Source: Streptomyces sp. Edi4 (GTDB lineage: Bacteria; Actinomycetota; Actinomycetes; Streptomycetales; Streptomycetaceae). From it: a stretch of 64,000 bases of DNA. The stretch spans positions 3,844,001-3,908,000 of the forward strand of contig NZ_JBEJGY010000004.1 of assembly GCF_040253615.1 (NCBI RefSeq), read 5' to 3'. This document shows, piece after piece, positions 25,585 to 33,467 of this stretch (position 1 is the stretch's first letter; each line of letters begins with the position of its first letter). Made by a program: the position numbers and the translations under genes. The notes under the pieces were generated by a model. It saw only the letters and a list, made by a program, of their open reading frames with translations, was not told where the DNA came from and ran no database searches.

Positions 25585-26667
25585 TCAGGCCGCCGCGCCA
25601 AACCGCCGGCGCCAGGCCAGTGACACGTACACGAGCGCCACCAGGACCGGGACCTCGATCAGTGGGCCGACCACGCCGGACAGGGCCTGTCCGCTGGTGA
25701 CGCCGAAGGTGGCGATGGCGACCGCGATGGCCAGTTCGAAGTTGTTGCCCGCGGCGGTGAAGGCGAGGGTCGCGGTCCGGGCGTAGGTCAGGCCGATCGC
25801 CCTGCCGAGGCCGAAGGCGCCGAACCACATGAGCGCGAAGTAGGCGAGCAGCGGAAGCGCGATGCGGAGCACGTCCAGCGGCCGGGAGGTGATGGTCCCG
25901 CCCTGGAGGGCGAAGAGGACGACGATCGTGAAGAGCAGACCGTACAGCGCCCAAGGGCCGATCCTGGGAAGGAAGTCGGCCTCGTAACGCGTGCGGCCGA
26001 GCCTCTTCTCGCCGACGCGGCGGGTGAGGAAGCCGGCGAGCAGGGGGACGCCGAGGAAGACGACGACGTTGAGAGCGATCTTCCCCACGGAGATGTCGAG
26101 GTGCCGTCCGTCACCGAGGCCGAGCCACCCCGGCAGCAGGTCCAGGTAGAACCAGCCGAGCAGGCCGAACGCCAGGACCTGGAACACCGAGTTGAGCGCC
26201 ACGAGCACGGCGGCGGCCTCGCGGTCACCGCAGGCCAGGTCGTTCCAGATGATGACCATGGCGATGCAGCGGGCCAGGCCGACGATGATCAGGCCGGTGC
26301 GGTACTCGGGCAGGTCGGCCAGGAAGATCCAGGCCAGGGCGAACATGACAGCCGGGCCGAGCACCCAGTTGATGACCAGGGAGGACACCATCAGCTTCCG
26401 GTCGCCGGTCACCGCGTCGAGCTTGTCGTAACGGACCTTGGCGAGCACCGGATACATCATGATCAGCAGCCCGACGGCGATCGGGAGCGAGACGCCGCCG
26501 ATCTCGACCGCGGCCAGCGCGTCGTTCAGGCCCGGGACCGCGCGGCCGAGGCCGAGGCCCAGCGCCATGGCCAGGAGGATCCACACGGCGAGGAAGCGGT
26601 CGAGCGTCGACAGCTTCGCGACGACCGAGGCCTCCTGGGGAGTCGAGGGCGTTTCGGTACGGCTCAC
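25585..26667 (-). CDS. acr3: Arsenite efflux permease Acr3
   Basis: 360 residues, about ten transmembrane segments, with the Acr3 signature LARCIAMVIIWNDLACGD that carries the essential Cys, and YEADFLPRIGPWALYGLLFTI. Acr3 exports As(III) through the membrane using the proton motive force. GTG 26667 is the true start, since it overlaps the arsR stop by 4 nt (GTGA); the longer open frame up to 26883 only reads through arsR in another frame. Length fits the family (about 350). Confidence 0.94.
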   Translation of the reverse strand: MSRTETPSTPQEASVVAKLSTLDRFLAVWILLAMALGLGLGRAVPGLNDALAAVEIGGVSLPIAVGLLIMMYPVLAKVRYDKLDAVTGDRKLMVSSLVINWVLGPAVMFALAWIFLADLPEYRTGLIIVGLARCIAMVIIWNDLACGDREAAAVLVALNSVFQVLAFGLLGWFYLDLLPGWLGLGDGRHLDISVGKIALNVVVFLGVPLLAGFLTRRVGEKRLGRTRYEADFLPRIGPWALYGLLFTIVVLFALQGGTITSRPLDVLRIALPLLAYFALMWFGAFGLGRAIGLTYARTATLAFTAAGNNFELAIAVAIATFGVTSGQALSGVVGPLIEVPVLVALVYVSLAWRRRFGAAA

Positions 26668-26972
26668 GGGCAGGCCCTCTTGGTGTCGGCGTGGGTACGG
26701 GCGGTCTCGGCCAGGCCGGAGAACTGACCGGCGAGCTCGGCGATGACGTCGGCCTTGAGCCGGTAGTAGGTGAAACGGCCGCACGGTTCGGTCTCCACGA
26801 CGCCCGCCTCCCGGAGCACCTTCAGGTGGTTGGAGAGGTTGGTCTGTCTGGCCCCGGTCTCCTCCACGAGGTGGGTGGTGCACAGCGTCTCGCGGGCGAG
26901 CAGGGTCACGATCCGGAGCCTGAGCGGGTCCGCGAGCACCCGGATCAGGTCAGCGTCGACTGACGTCATCAT
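26664..26972 (-). CDS. arsR: ArsR-family arsenic-responsive repressor
   Basis: 102 residues with the winged helix of ArsR/SmtB regulators: LADPLRLRIVTLLARETLC, then the recognition helix RQTNLSNHLKVLREAGVV and the wing CGRFTYYRL. Cys occurs at about 31 (TLC), 64 (EPC) and 101 (ACP). The classical ELCVCDL metal site is not present in that form, so the As(III) ligands are probably a variant set. It is cotranscribed with acr3 and divergent from arsC, and probably represses both from the shared gap. Confidence 0.92.
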   Translation of the reverse strand: MMTSVDADLIRVLADPLRLRIVTLLARETLCTTHLVEETGARQTNLSNHLKVLREAGVVETEPCGRFTYYRLKADVIAELAGQFSGLAETARTHADTKRACP

Positions 26973-27008
26973 GGACTGATACTGTCACATCAGCAGGGAA
27001 TGACGTCA
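26961..27008. promoter_or_regulatory. Symmetric candidate ArsR operator between arsR and arsC
   Basis: The sequence shows a dyad CTGAT-N8-ATCAG at 26976-26993. It is flanked at equal distance by two copies of the palindrome TGACGTCA (26961-26968 and 27001-27008). All share the centre 26984.5. The left palindrome overlaps the first codons of arsR. Location and symmetry suit autoregulation of arsR-acr3 and control of arsC; this is inference. Confidence 0.5.
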
Positions 27009-27080
27009 GCGGGCCCTGATGCCGCAGGGAGCCGGTGCCCGCCGGGAGCCGATGCCCGCCGCGAGCTCCACCGCGAGCCC

Positions 27081-27123
27081 TGCCGCGAAACCTGTCGTGC
27101 GATCTGCCGCGAAACCTGTCGTG
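27081..27123. repeat. Two copies of a 24-nt unit upstream of arsC
   Basis: TGCCGCGAAACCTGTCGTG occurs at 27081-27099 and 27105-27123, separated by CGATC. A third, weaker copy (CCGCGAGCC) precedes it. The array lies in the arsC leader, 15 nt before the arsC start. It has no obvious coding role. Confidence 0.6.
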
Positions 27124-27137
27124 AAAAGAGACCCGCC

Positions 27138-27542
27138 ATGTCCGACAAGCCGTCCGTGCTGTTCGTCTGCGTCCACAACGCGGGCCGTTCCCAGATGGCC
27201 GCCGCGTGGCTGGCGCACCTGGCCGGTGACCGCGTCGAGGTCCGTTCGGCGGGCTCGGCGCCGGGCCGGGAGGTCAACCCCGCCGCCGTCGCCGCGATGG
27301 CGGAGGTCGGCGTGGACATCTCCACCGCTACCCCCAAGATCCTCACCGTGGACGCGGTCAAGGAGTCGGACGTCTGCGTCACCATGGGCTGCGGCGACAC
27401 CTGCCCGGTCTTCCCCGGCAAGCGCTACCTGGACTGGCAGCTGGCGGACCCGGCCGGCCAAGGCGTCGAGGCGGTCCGTCCGATCCGCGACGAGATCAAG
27501 GCCCTGGTCGAGGGCCTGCTCGCAGAAATCGTCACCGCGTAG
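27138..27542 (+). CDS. arsC: Arsenate reductase, low-molecular-weight phosphatase type
   Basis: 134 residues with the P-loop CVHNAGRSQ (C-x5-R near 12-18), then MGCGDTCPVFPGKRYLDWQLADP, which contributes the resolving Cys pair and the catalytic Asp. It reduces As(V) to As(III), which Acr3 then exports. The frame is open from 27000, but ATG 27138 follows GAAAAGAG and matches family length; the upstream part is repeat sequence. It ends 11 nt inside the convergent LysR gene. Confidence 0.93.
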   Translation: MSDKPSVLFVCVHNAGRSQMAAAWLAHLAGDRVEVRSAGSAPGREVNPAAVAAMAEVGVDISTATPKILTVDAVKESDVCVTMGCGDTCPVFPGKRYLDWQLADPAGQGVEAVRPIRDEIKALVEGLLAEIVTA

Positions 27543-28479
27543 CCACCTCCCCCTCCGCCTTCCCCTCCCTCTCCGCCTTCCCCTCCCCCGTCACCTTGCG
27601 GCGGACCTCCTCGCACGCCGCCGTGAGGAACGCCAGGCGCTCCGGCTCGGCGTTCTCGCGCAGGGCCAGGGACATGCGGCTGGTGATGGGGTCCCCGGCG
27701 AGGGGGAGCAGCGCGATCCGGCGGGAGGAGACCGAGTTGACGGTCGTCGGGTAAATCACGGTCCAGCCGGCTGTGCCCGCTCCGATGCCGCCCAGGGTGT
27801 CCTGGAGCCCGGTGGAGGGCGGACCGAAGTCCGGTTCGAAGCCCGCCGTGCGGCACGCGGCGACGACCGTGTCGTACAGGACCGCGTTCTCCTCGCGCGG
27901 GGCGATGCGCAGGGGCAGCGCGGCCAGGTCGCTCAGGTCGAGCCGGTCGCGCGCGGCCAGCGGGTGCGAGGCGGGCAGCGCGACCACCAACGGGTCGTCC
28001 CAGAGGGGGAGGAGCCGCAGGCCCGGGGCGGCTTCGACGCCTCGTACGAAAGCCGCGTCCAGGCGCCCGGCGCGTACGTCCTCCAACCGGGTGTGCGCGT
28101 CCAGGGTCTGGAACTCGAAGGGGGTATCGGCGCCGTGGCGCGGCAGCGCGTCAAGGAAGTCGTCCAGGCGCCGGCCAAGGGCGGAGCTGATGCCGACGCG
28201 GAACGTGGCCGCGCTGCGCGTCGCCATGCGCCTGGCCTTGATGGTGAAGGAGTCCAGCGCCGCCAGCAGTTCGCGGCCCTCCGGCAGCAGGGCCCGGCCG
28301 AACGGGGTGAGCGTGACGGTGCGGCCGGAGCGGTCGAAGAGCTGCGCGCCCAGCTCTCGTTCGAGACGGCGCACCTGCTGGCTGACGGCCGGCTGGCCGA
28401 TGTGCAGGCGCTCGGCGGCCCGGCCGAAATGCAGCTCGTCGGCGACGGCGACGAAGTACTGGATCTGGCGCAATTCCAC
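27532..28479 (-). CDS. LysR-family transcriptional regulator
   Basis: 315 residues from GTG 28479, with AGGGGG ahead of it. The N-terminal helix-turn-helix reads ELRQIQYFVAVADELHFGRAAERLHIGQPAVSQQVRRLERELG, the classical LysR pattern, and the periplasmic-binding-like effector domain spans about 90-295. The C-terminus ends in a Lys/Glu-rich repeat. A half-deleted MFS gene lies upstream on the same strand, so this regulator may once have been paired with that transporter. The effector is unknown. Confidence 0.9.
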   Translation of the reverse strand: MELRQIQYFVAVADELHFGRAAERLHIGQPAVSQQVRRLERELGAQLFDRSGRTVTLTPFGRALLPEGRELLAALDSFTIKARRMATRSAATFRVGISSALGRRLDDFLDALPRHGADTPFEFQTLDAHTRLEDVRAGRLDAAFVRGVEAAPGLRLLPLWDDPLVVALPASHPLAARDRLDLSDLAALPLRIAPREENAVLYDTVVAACRTAGFEPDFGPPSTGLQDTLGGIGAGTAGWTVIYPTTVNSVSSRRIALLPLAGDPITSRMSLALRENAEPERLAFLTAACEEVRRKVTGEGKAEREGKAEGEVATR

Positions 28480-28594
28480 GGGGCCCCCTGGCGCTGAGGG
28501 CGATCCCTTCTCCAGCAAGCGCGACGGTCCCGCCCGGGGCCGGGGCCGCCACGAACGTGCGCATCCTCGCACACCGGCCGGGCCGGGGCTTTGG

Positions 28595-28648
28595 GTGCTC
28601 CGAGTGCTCCGGGTGTACCGGGTGTACCGGCTGCTCCGGCTGCTACGA
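28595..28648. repeat. Six tandem 9-nt repeats (GTGCTCCGG-type)
   Basis: Six head-to-tail 9-mers: GTGCTCCGA, GTGCTCCGG, GTGTACCGG twice, CTGCTCCGG, CTGCTACGA. They fill much of the gap between the LysR start and the MFS remnant stop. No gene is apparent in 28480-28663 otherwise. Confidence 0.75.
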
Positions 28649-28663
28649 GTGCGGACGAAACCG

Positions 28664-29330
28664 CTAGCGCCGCGCCACCGTGGTCTTCTGCGGAGCGCTC
28701 GGCCGCACGCCCTCGCCCTCCCCGCCCCCGCGCGCGTCCCCGTTCGCGTCCCCGTTCGCGTCCCCGCGCGCCGCCAGGGAGAGGAACAGGGCGAAGGCCG
28801 CTATGCCCACCCCCGCCGCGCCCAGGACGAACCAGCCGAGGGCGTACGGATCGCCTGCGGGCAACCGGCTGGACAGGAAGATGCCCAGCGACGCGGCCAA
28901 CAGTTGCAGCGCGCCCATCAGTCCCGACGCCGCCCCCGCCGTCGTACGGAACGTCGTCACGCCCGCGCTCATCGACAGCGGCAGCAGGAAACCGTTGCCG
29001 TAGGTCATCACCGGCATGAAGACCAGGACCAGCAGACCCCACGGCGCGCCCGCCCCGCTCAGCCCGAGGCCCAGCATCATCAGCGCGCCGAGCAGGAAGA
29101 ATCCGTGGCCCACCCACAGGAGTTGGTTGACCGGCCGCTTGCGGGCCAGGGCGCGCGAGGTGAGGTTGCCCGCCACGTAGGCGATCGAGACGGTGATGTA
29201 GCAGTAGCTCGTGGTCTCGGTGGCCAGGCCCATCTTCTCGAAGATCAGCGGGGAGGCGGCGAGGTAGCCGAAGTAACCTCCGTACGCCACCGCCAAGTTG
29301 AGGGTGTACGCCCAGAACAGGCGACACGGG
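28664..29330 (-). pseudogene. Bcr/CflA-like MFS transporter, N-terminal half deleted
   Basis: The frame encodes only the second half of a multidrug MFS protein. It starts at LFWAYTLNLAVAYGGYFGYL, the segment that begins transmembrane helix 7 in this family. Helices 7-12 follow (FLLGALMMLGLGLS, FMPVMTYGNGFLLP, TTAGAASGLMGALQ). About 200 residues of the usual N-terminal half are missing. The frame continues upstream only into the dispersed intergenic repeat (from about 29327) and has no plausible start there. I therefore call it a 5'-truncated pseudogene. Confidence 0.8.
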
Positions 29331-29443
29331 GTCTGGGGCGGAGCCCCAAGGAGTTCGGCTGCGGACCGTGGTCGCTCCTCGCGCAGCTCCCCGCGCCCCT
29401 GGCGGGGTCGGCGCTGGCCCGCATGGGCATAGTCAGCCGTGCC
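29327..29443 (-). repeat. Dispersed Streptomyces-type intergenic repeat, copy 1
   Basis: On the minus strand it ends in GGGGCTCCGCCCCAGACCCC. On the plus strand it contains GCGCAGCTCCCCGCGCCCC and GCTGGCCCGCATGGGCATAG. The same blocks recur at 35386-35600 and 42418-42690, in varying orientation. It abuts the breakpoint of the truncated MFS gene exactly. Confidence 0.75.
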
Positions 29444-29543
29444 GCTGAGCCGTCCGGAGTGTTCGTACCGGCGTACGGACCCGGCGGCGTAACCTCGTAC
29501 GCGGCCACGAACCCGCACCCCAGTGACCCCCTAACCTGCGGAG

Positions 29544-31190
29544 ATGATCCCGCACATGTCGACGCCCCCCGCCCGCAGCCTGAGCCGGGTGCTCGAAGAT
29601 CTCGGCCCCACCCTCCTCGATCTGCTGCACGGCGATCCACGGGCGCCGGGCGAGCTCGGCGGCGTCGGCATCCACGATCCTCACGACGAGCAGCACTACC
29701 CGGAGCGGGCCATCGTGCTCGGGGTCGGCGTGCACGGCGGCGACGAGATCCGCCGGCTCCTGCGCGAACTCGGACGGCTCGGCGCCGCCGCGCTCGTGGT
29801 GCGCGGCCCCGTCGAGGACGACGCCACCCTGGAGGCCGCGGCAACCGATTCCGGCGTCGCCCTGCTCTCCTTGACCCGGGGCGCGTCCTGGGCCCAACTC
29901 GCCGCCATGCTGCGGACGTTGCTGGCCGAGGGAGACGTCGGAGGCGCCGGCAAGCAGACCCTGGGCGGGGTGCCGTCGGGCGACCTGTTCGCGCTGGCCA
30001 ACGCGATCGCCACGCTCCTTGACGCCCCCATCACCATCGAGGACCGCCGCTCACGCATCCTCGCCTTCTCCGGCCGCCAGGACGAGGCGGACACCGCCCG
30101 CGTGGCCAGCATCCTGGCCCGCCGGGTGCCCGAGCGGTATCTGCGCATCCACGAGGAGCACGGCGTCTTCAAGGAGCTGTACCGCAGCCAGAAGCCGGTG
30201 CACATTCCGCCGCCGACGCTCGGGGACGAGGTCGCGCTGCCCCGGGTGGCGATCGCGGTGCGGGCCGGGGACGAGATCCTGGGCTCGGTCTGGGCGGCGG
30301 TGCGCGGCCCCCTCACCCCCGAGCGGGAGGAGGCGTTCCAGGAGGCCGCCAAGCTGGTGGCCCTGCACATGCTGCGCTTGCGCGCCGGCACCGACGCCGA
30401 GTACCGGCTGCGCGCCGACCTGGTGACCACCGCGCTCGAAGGCGGGGCGGGCGCGGTCGAGGCGCTGGGCCGGCTCGGGCTCGCCCACGGACCCCTCCTG
30501 GTCATGGCGCTGGGCCTGCCCCCGCGTACGGACGCCGACCACGCGCGGGTCACCGCCGAACGCCAGCGTCTGGCGAGCGCGCTCGCCGTCCACCTGAGCG
30601 CCGTGCGTCCGCGCTCCGCCGTCGCGCTGCTCGGGGACGTCGCGTACGCCCTCTTCCCCGTCCCGGGCGGGACGGCGACCGCGCGCGAGCGGGCCGTGCA
30701 GGTGGCCTCGAACTTCCTGGAGCGCACCGGTGACCGCACGGGCGCCGTCATCGGCATCGGTTCCCTGGCCCCCGAACCCGCGGCCCTCGCCCGCTCACGC
30801 GCCAACGCCGACCGGGCGCTGCGCGTGCTGACGGCCGGCCCGGGTGCCCGCAGGGTCGCCGCGATCGGGGACGTCCACATCGACGCGCTCCTGATCGAGA
30901 TGCGCGACCTCGCCGCCGCCAACCGCGATGAACTGTCCGACTCCCTCGCCCAGTTGGTGGCGTACGACCGGCGCCACAACGCCCACCTCGTGGAGACGCT
31001 GCGGGCGTGGCTCGACGCCTTAGGCGATGCGATCACCGCGTCGGCGAGCGTCTTCGTGCACCCCAACACCTTCCGCTACCGCGTCCGCCGGGTCGCCGAG
31101 GTCGGCGGACTCGACCTGGGCGACCCCGTCGCGCGGTTCGCCGCGATGCTGGAGCTGCGCCTGATGGGCCTGTACGACAGCGAGACCTGA
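29544..31190 (+). CDS. PucR-family transcriptional regulator
   Basis: 548 residues with a GAF-like middle region (SGDLFALANAIATLLDAPITIEDRRSRILAFS near 145-180) and the diagnostic PucR C-terminal helix-turn-helix (SASVFVHPNTFRYRVRRVAEVGGLDL near 505-530). TAACCT at 29532-29537 could be a -10 box for a nearly leaderless transcript, which would explain the poor ribosome-binding site; ATG 29556 is an alternative start. PucR proteins often control amine, purine or amino acid catabolism. The D-amino acid operon downstream, same strand, is a plausible target, but 1 kb and an opposing gene separate them. Confidence 0.9.
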   Translation: MIPHMSTPPARSLSRVLEDLGPTLLDLLHGDPRAPGELGGVGIHDPHDEQHYPERAIVLGVGVHGGDEIRRLLRELGRLGAAALVVRGPVEDDATLEAAATDSGVALLSLTRGASWAQLAAMLRTLLAEGDVGGAGKQTLGGVPSGDLFALANAIATLLDAPITIEDRRSRILAFSGRQDEADTARVASILARRVPERYLRIHEEHGVFKELYRSQKPVHIPPPTLGDEVALPRVAIAVRAGDEILGSVWAAVRGPLTPEREEAFQEAAKLVALHMLRLRAGTDAEYRLRADLVTTALEGGAGAVEALGRLGLAHGPLLVMALGLPPRTDADHARVTAERQRLASALAVHLSAVRPRSAVALLGDVAYALFPVPGGTATARERAVQVASNFLERTGDRTGAVIGIGSLAPEPAALARSRANADRALRVLTAGPGARRVAAIGDVHIDALLIEMRDLAAANRDELSDSLAQLVAYDRRHNAHLVETLRAWLDALGDAITASASVFVHPNTFRYRVRRVAEVGGLDLGDPVARFAAMLELRLMGLYDSET

Positions 31191-31642
31191 CGGACGTAAA
31201 CGGCCCCACCCCTCAGACCCCACCGGCCGGCATCCTCGGCCCCGGGCCGCGCCCAACGGCTTCAGCGCCCCATCCACCACGTCCCCGCGACACCTCCGGC
31301 TGACATGACCAGCGCGAGGAGCCATCCGGGGACTCGCTGGATGATCAAGTGCAGTCCCCCGCAGCGGAGTTCGAACTGAGGCGGCTCACGACGAGATGGC
31401 GCAGACGACATGGCGGACTCCTTGACGACGGCAGGACTGTGCCCTTGCCGCTCGGCCTTCCTGCCGGGCCGAACGGACCATGACCGTCCCTACGTACGCA
31501 TGGATCGAGGCACGGAGGCACATGAGGGGCGCATGGCTGTTTCCCTTGGCCCCACCTCACACCACGGCCGGCGCGTCGGACCATCCCGCACACCCTGGCG
31601 AACCCTGGCGCATACCGATGTACCGGGCCGGATGCGGTCAGC
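31191..31642. other. 450-bp gap without a convincing gene
   Basis: Nothing clearly functional is seen. A 44-codon frame from GTG 31349 to 31483 has helical, Arg/Leu-rich composition but no ribosome-binding site and is not recognised. The longer frames on either strand have poor codon bias. It may be a decayed gene remnant. Confidence 0.4.
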
Positions 31643-31674
31643 GGCGGAAGGCCGTTCCGCAAGGCCCTTCCGCC
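31643..31674 (-). terminator. Hairpin terminator of the small hypothetical gene
   Basis: Stem GGCGGAAGG (31643-31651) pairs with CCTTCCGCC (31666-31674), with a CC/GG extension inside. It starts 8 nt beyond the stop of the minus-strand gene ending at 31682. There is no T tract, as is usual in Streptomyces. Confidence 0.6.
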
Positions 31675-31681
31675 GGAGGGG

Positions 31682-32062
31682 TCAGCGGAGGCGGTCCGGG
31701 GAGGGGAATCGCGTGATCTGTTCGTCGAGCCAGGTGTAGATCTCCAGGCAGGACAGGTACCCGGCATGGGCGAAGACCAGCAACCCGCCGACGGGCTGCC
31801 CGTCGGCGTCGACGACCTCGGCCTCGGCTACGACGGGACCATCGGTGACGAGCGCGGCGGGCGCCAGGGCTTCGTCCAGGCCGAGATCCATGGTGGCGCA
31901 GGAGCACGTGCAGTGCCCGGTCACCCGCAGATGCGGGATCTGTGCCCGCAGGGCGCGATGAACAGGGTCGTCGCGCTTGAGCAGTGCCTCAAGGAGCTCG
32001 ACTGCTTCCGCCGGGACTCGATCACCGGTCGTGCCGGCTTCCATGTCGTGCATGTCGTGCAT
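31682..32062 (-). CDS. Conserved hypothetical protein (about 126 aa)
   Basis: The frame has good codon bias and an organised sequence: an acidic N-terminal helix, then LRVTGHCTCSCATMDLGL with a Cys-x-Cys-x-Cys cluster near 52-56, a beta-rich middle (PVVAEAEVVDADGQPVGGLLVFAHAGY) and SCLEIYTWLDEQITRFPSPDRL at the end. I recognise the pattern as a common Streptomyces hypothetical family but cannot assign a function; the Cys cluster might bind metal. The start is uncertain: ATGs at 32062, 32053 and 32044 are spaced by a CATGTCGTG repeat. Confidence 0.7.
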   Translation of the reverse strand: MHDMHDMEAGTTGDRVPAEAVELLEALLKRDDPVHRALRAQIPHLRVTGHCTCSCATMDLGLDEALAPAALVTDGPVVAEAEVVDADGQPVGGLLVFAHAGYLSCLEIYTWLDEQITRFPSPDRLR

Positions 32063-32242
32063 GTCGTGACCTGACCATCCGACCGTGTGAACGTCAAACG
32101 GGAATCCCAGCCCGCCCGGCGCCCGCGGCGGCCCGCTCTTCGTCCCACGCTACGAATCCGCTCCCGATGCCGTGGCCCACGCACCAACTCCGCGTCCCGC
32201 GGCGTGCTTAGCGTGGCGGACAGCCCACCTCTGGAGGACCCC

Positions 32243-33412
32243 GTGCCGGCCGACCCCGTACCCCGCCCCGTACCCCGCCCCGCGTCGCCGTCGCCCTCGC
32301 CGTCGTCGCCCCTGCCGTCGCTCGACGCCATGCTCGCCGACCTCGAAACCCTCGTGACGTGCGAGTCCTACTCCGCCGACCTCGCCGCCGTGGCCCGCAG
32401 CGCCCAGGTCGTGGCCGAGCAGGGCGCCCGGCTGCTGGGCGCGCGGCCGCAGCCCCTGGTCAGCGGGGGCGTGAGCCATCTGCGGTGGAGCTTCGGTACG
32501 CCGCGCGTCCTGCTGCTTGGCCACCACGACACGGTGTGGCCGACGGGCACCCTCAAGACGCACCCGTTCTCGGTGCGCGAGGGCGAGGCCCGGGGGCCCG
32601 GCGTCTTCGACATGAAGGCGGGCCTGGTGCAGATGTTCCACGCGCTCACCCTGCTGCCGTCCCTCGACGGTGTCTGCGTCCTGGTCACCGGCGACGAGGA
32701 GGTCGGTTCGGACACCTCCCGCGCCCTCATCGAGGAGACGGCGCGCGCCTGCCGCGCCGCGCTCGTCCTGGAGGCGTCGGCCGCCGGCGGCGCGCTCAAG
32801 ACCGTACGCAAGGGTGTCTCGCACTACGAACTCACCGTCCACGGCCGCGCCGCCCACTCCGGGCTCGAACCCGAGAAAGGCGTCAACGCGGCCACCGAAC
32901 TCGCCCACCAGCTCCTGGCGTTGGGGGCGATGAGCGACACGGTCACCACCCGCACCGGACCGGGCACCACCATCACGCCCACCGTGATGTCGGCCGGCAC
33001 CACCACCAACACCGTGCCGGCACGGGCCGAGCTCAGCGTGGACGTCCGCGTGCCGAGCCCGGTGGCGCAGGACACCGTCGACGAGCTGATGCACGCCCTC
33101 ACGCCGCGCCACCCGGACGCCCGGCTGCACGTGACCGGCGGGACCAACCGCCCGCCCCTGGACGCCGAGAGCTCCCGCGACCTGTTCGCGCTCGCGCAGG
33201 AGGTGGCGGCCCGCGCGGGGCTCGGCGCGCTCCAGGAGGCGGCCGTCGGCGGCGCGTCCGACGGCAACTACACGGCAGGCGTGGGCTGCCCCACCCTGGA
33301 CGGGCTCGGCGCCGTCGGCGACGGCGCGCACGCCGACCACGAACATGTGGTGACGGCCGCGATGGCGCCCCGCGCCCAGCTGCTCGCGGGCCTGGTCGGA
33401 GCACTCCTGTGA
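32243..33412 (+). CDS. M20-family metallohydrolase, probable N-succinyl-amino acid desuccinylase
   Basis: 389 residues with M20 motifs: LLLGHHDTVWPTG (metal His, then Asp), GPGVFDMKAGLV (bridging Asp), GDEEVGS (catalytic and metal Glu) and the C-terminal DGAHADHEHV His. A dimerisation domain sits in the middle (AAHSGLEPEKGVNA). GTG 32243 is chosen because GGAGG lies 5 nt upstream; a longer frame to 32087 is open but repeat-like. TAGCGT at about 32209 may be a -10 box. Family members hydrolyse N-acyl amino acids. Its coupling (GTGA) to a GNAT and an N-acylamino acid racemase points to desuccinylation of the L-product. Confidence 0.88.
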   Translation: MPADPVPRPVPRPASPSPSPSSPLPSLDAMLADLETLVTCESYSADLAAVARSAQVVAEQGARLLGARPQPLVSGGVSHLRWSFGTPRVLLLGHHDTVWPTGTLKTHPFSVREGEARGPGVFDMKAGLVQMFHALTLLPSLDGVCVLVTGDEEVGSDTSRALIEETARACRAALVLEASAAGGALKTVRKGVSHYELTVHGRAAHSGLEPEKGVNAATELAHQLLALGAMSDTVTTRTGPGTTITPTVMSAGTTTNTVPARAELSVDVRVPSPVAQDTVDELMHALTPRHPDARLHVTGGTNRPPLDAESSRDLFALAQEVAARAGLGALQEAAVGGASDGNYTAGVGCPTLDGLGAVGDGAHADHEHVVTAAMAPRAQLLAGLVGALL

Positions 33413-33467
33413 ACGGTCGGAACACTCCTGTGAGCGGTCGGATCACTCCCGTGAACGGCCCGGAGGT
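33404..33467. repeat. Three 21-nt tandem repeats at the start of the GNAT gene
   Basis: ACTCCTGTGAACGGTCGGA is repeated three times with small changes, each carrying a GTGA. Only the first GTG overlaps the upstream stop. Confidence 0.7.

Noticed and set aside
25585..26883. Acr3 with a 72-residue N-terminal extension
   Set aside because: The extra part reads arsR in another frame; GTG 26667 overlaps the arsR stop and fits family length.
27000..27137. Cys-rich N-terminal extension of ArsC
   Set aside because: It is made by a 24-nt tandem repeat and lacks a ribosome-binding site; ATG 27138 has one and matches homolog length.
31349..31483. A 44-residue Arg/Leu-rich small ORF
   Set aside because: No ribosome-binding site and no recognised family; kept only as a note in the gap entry.
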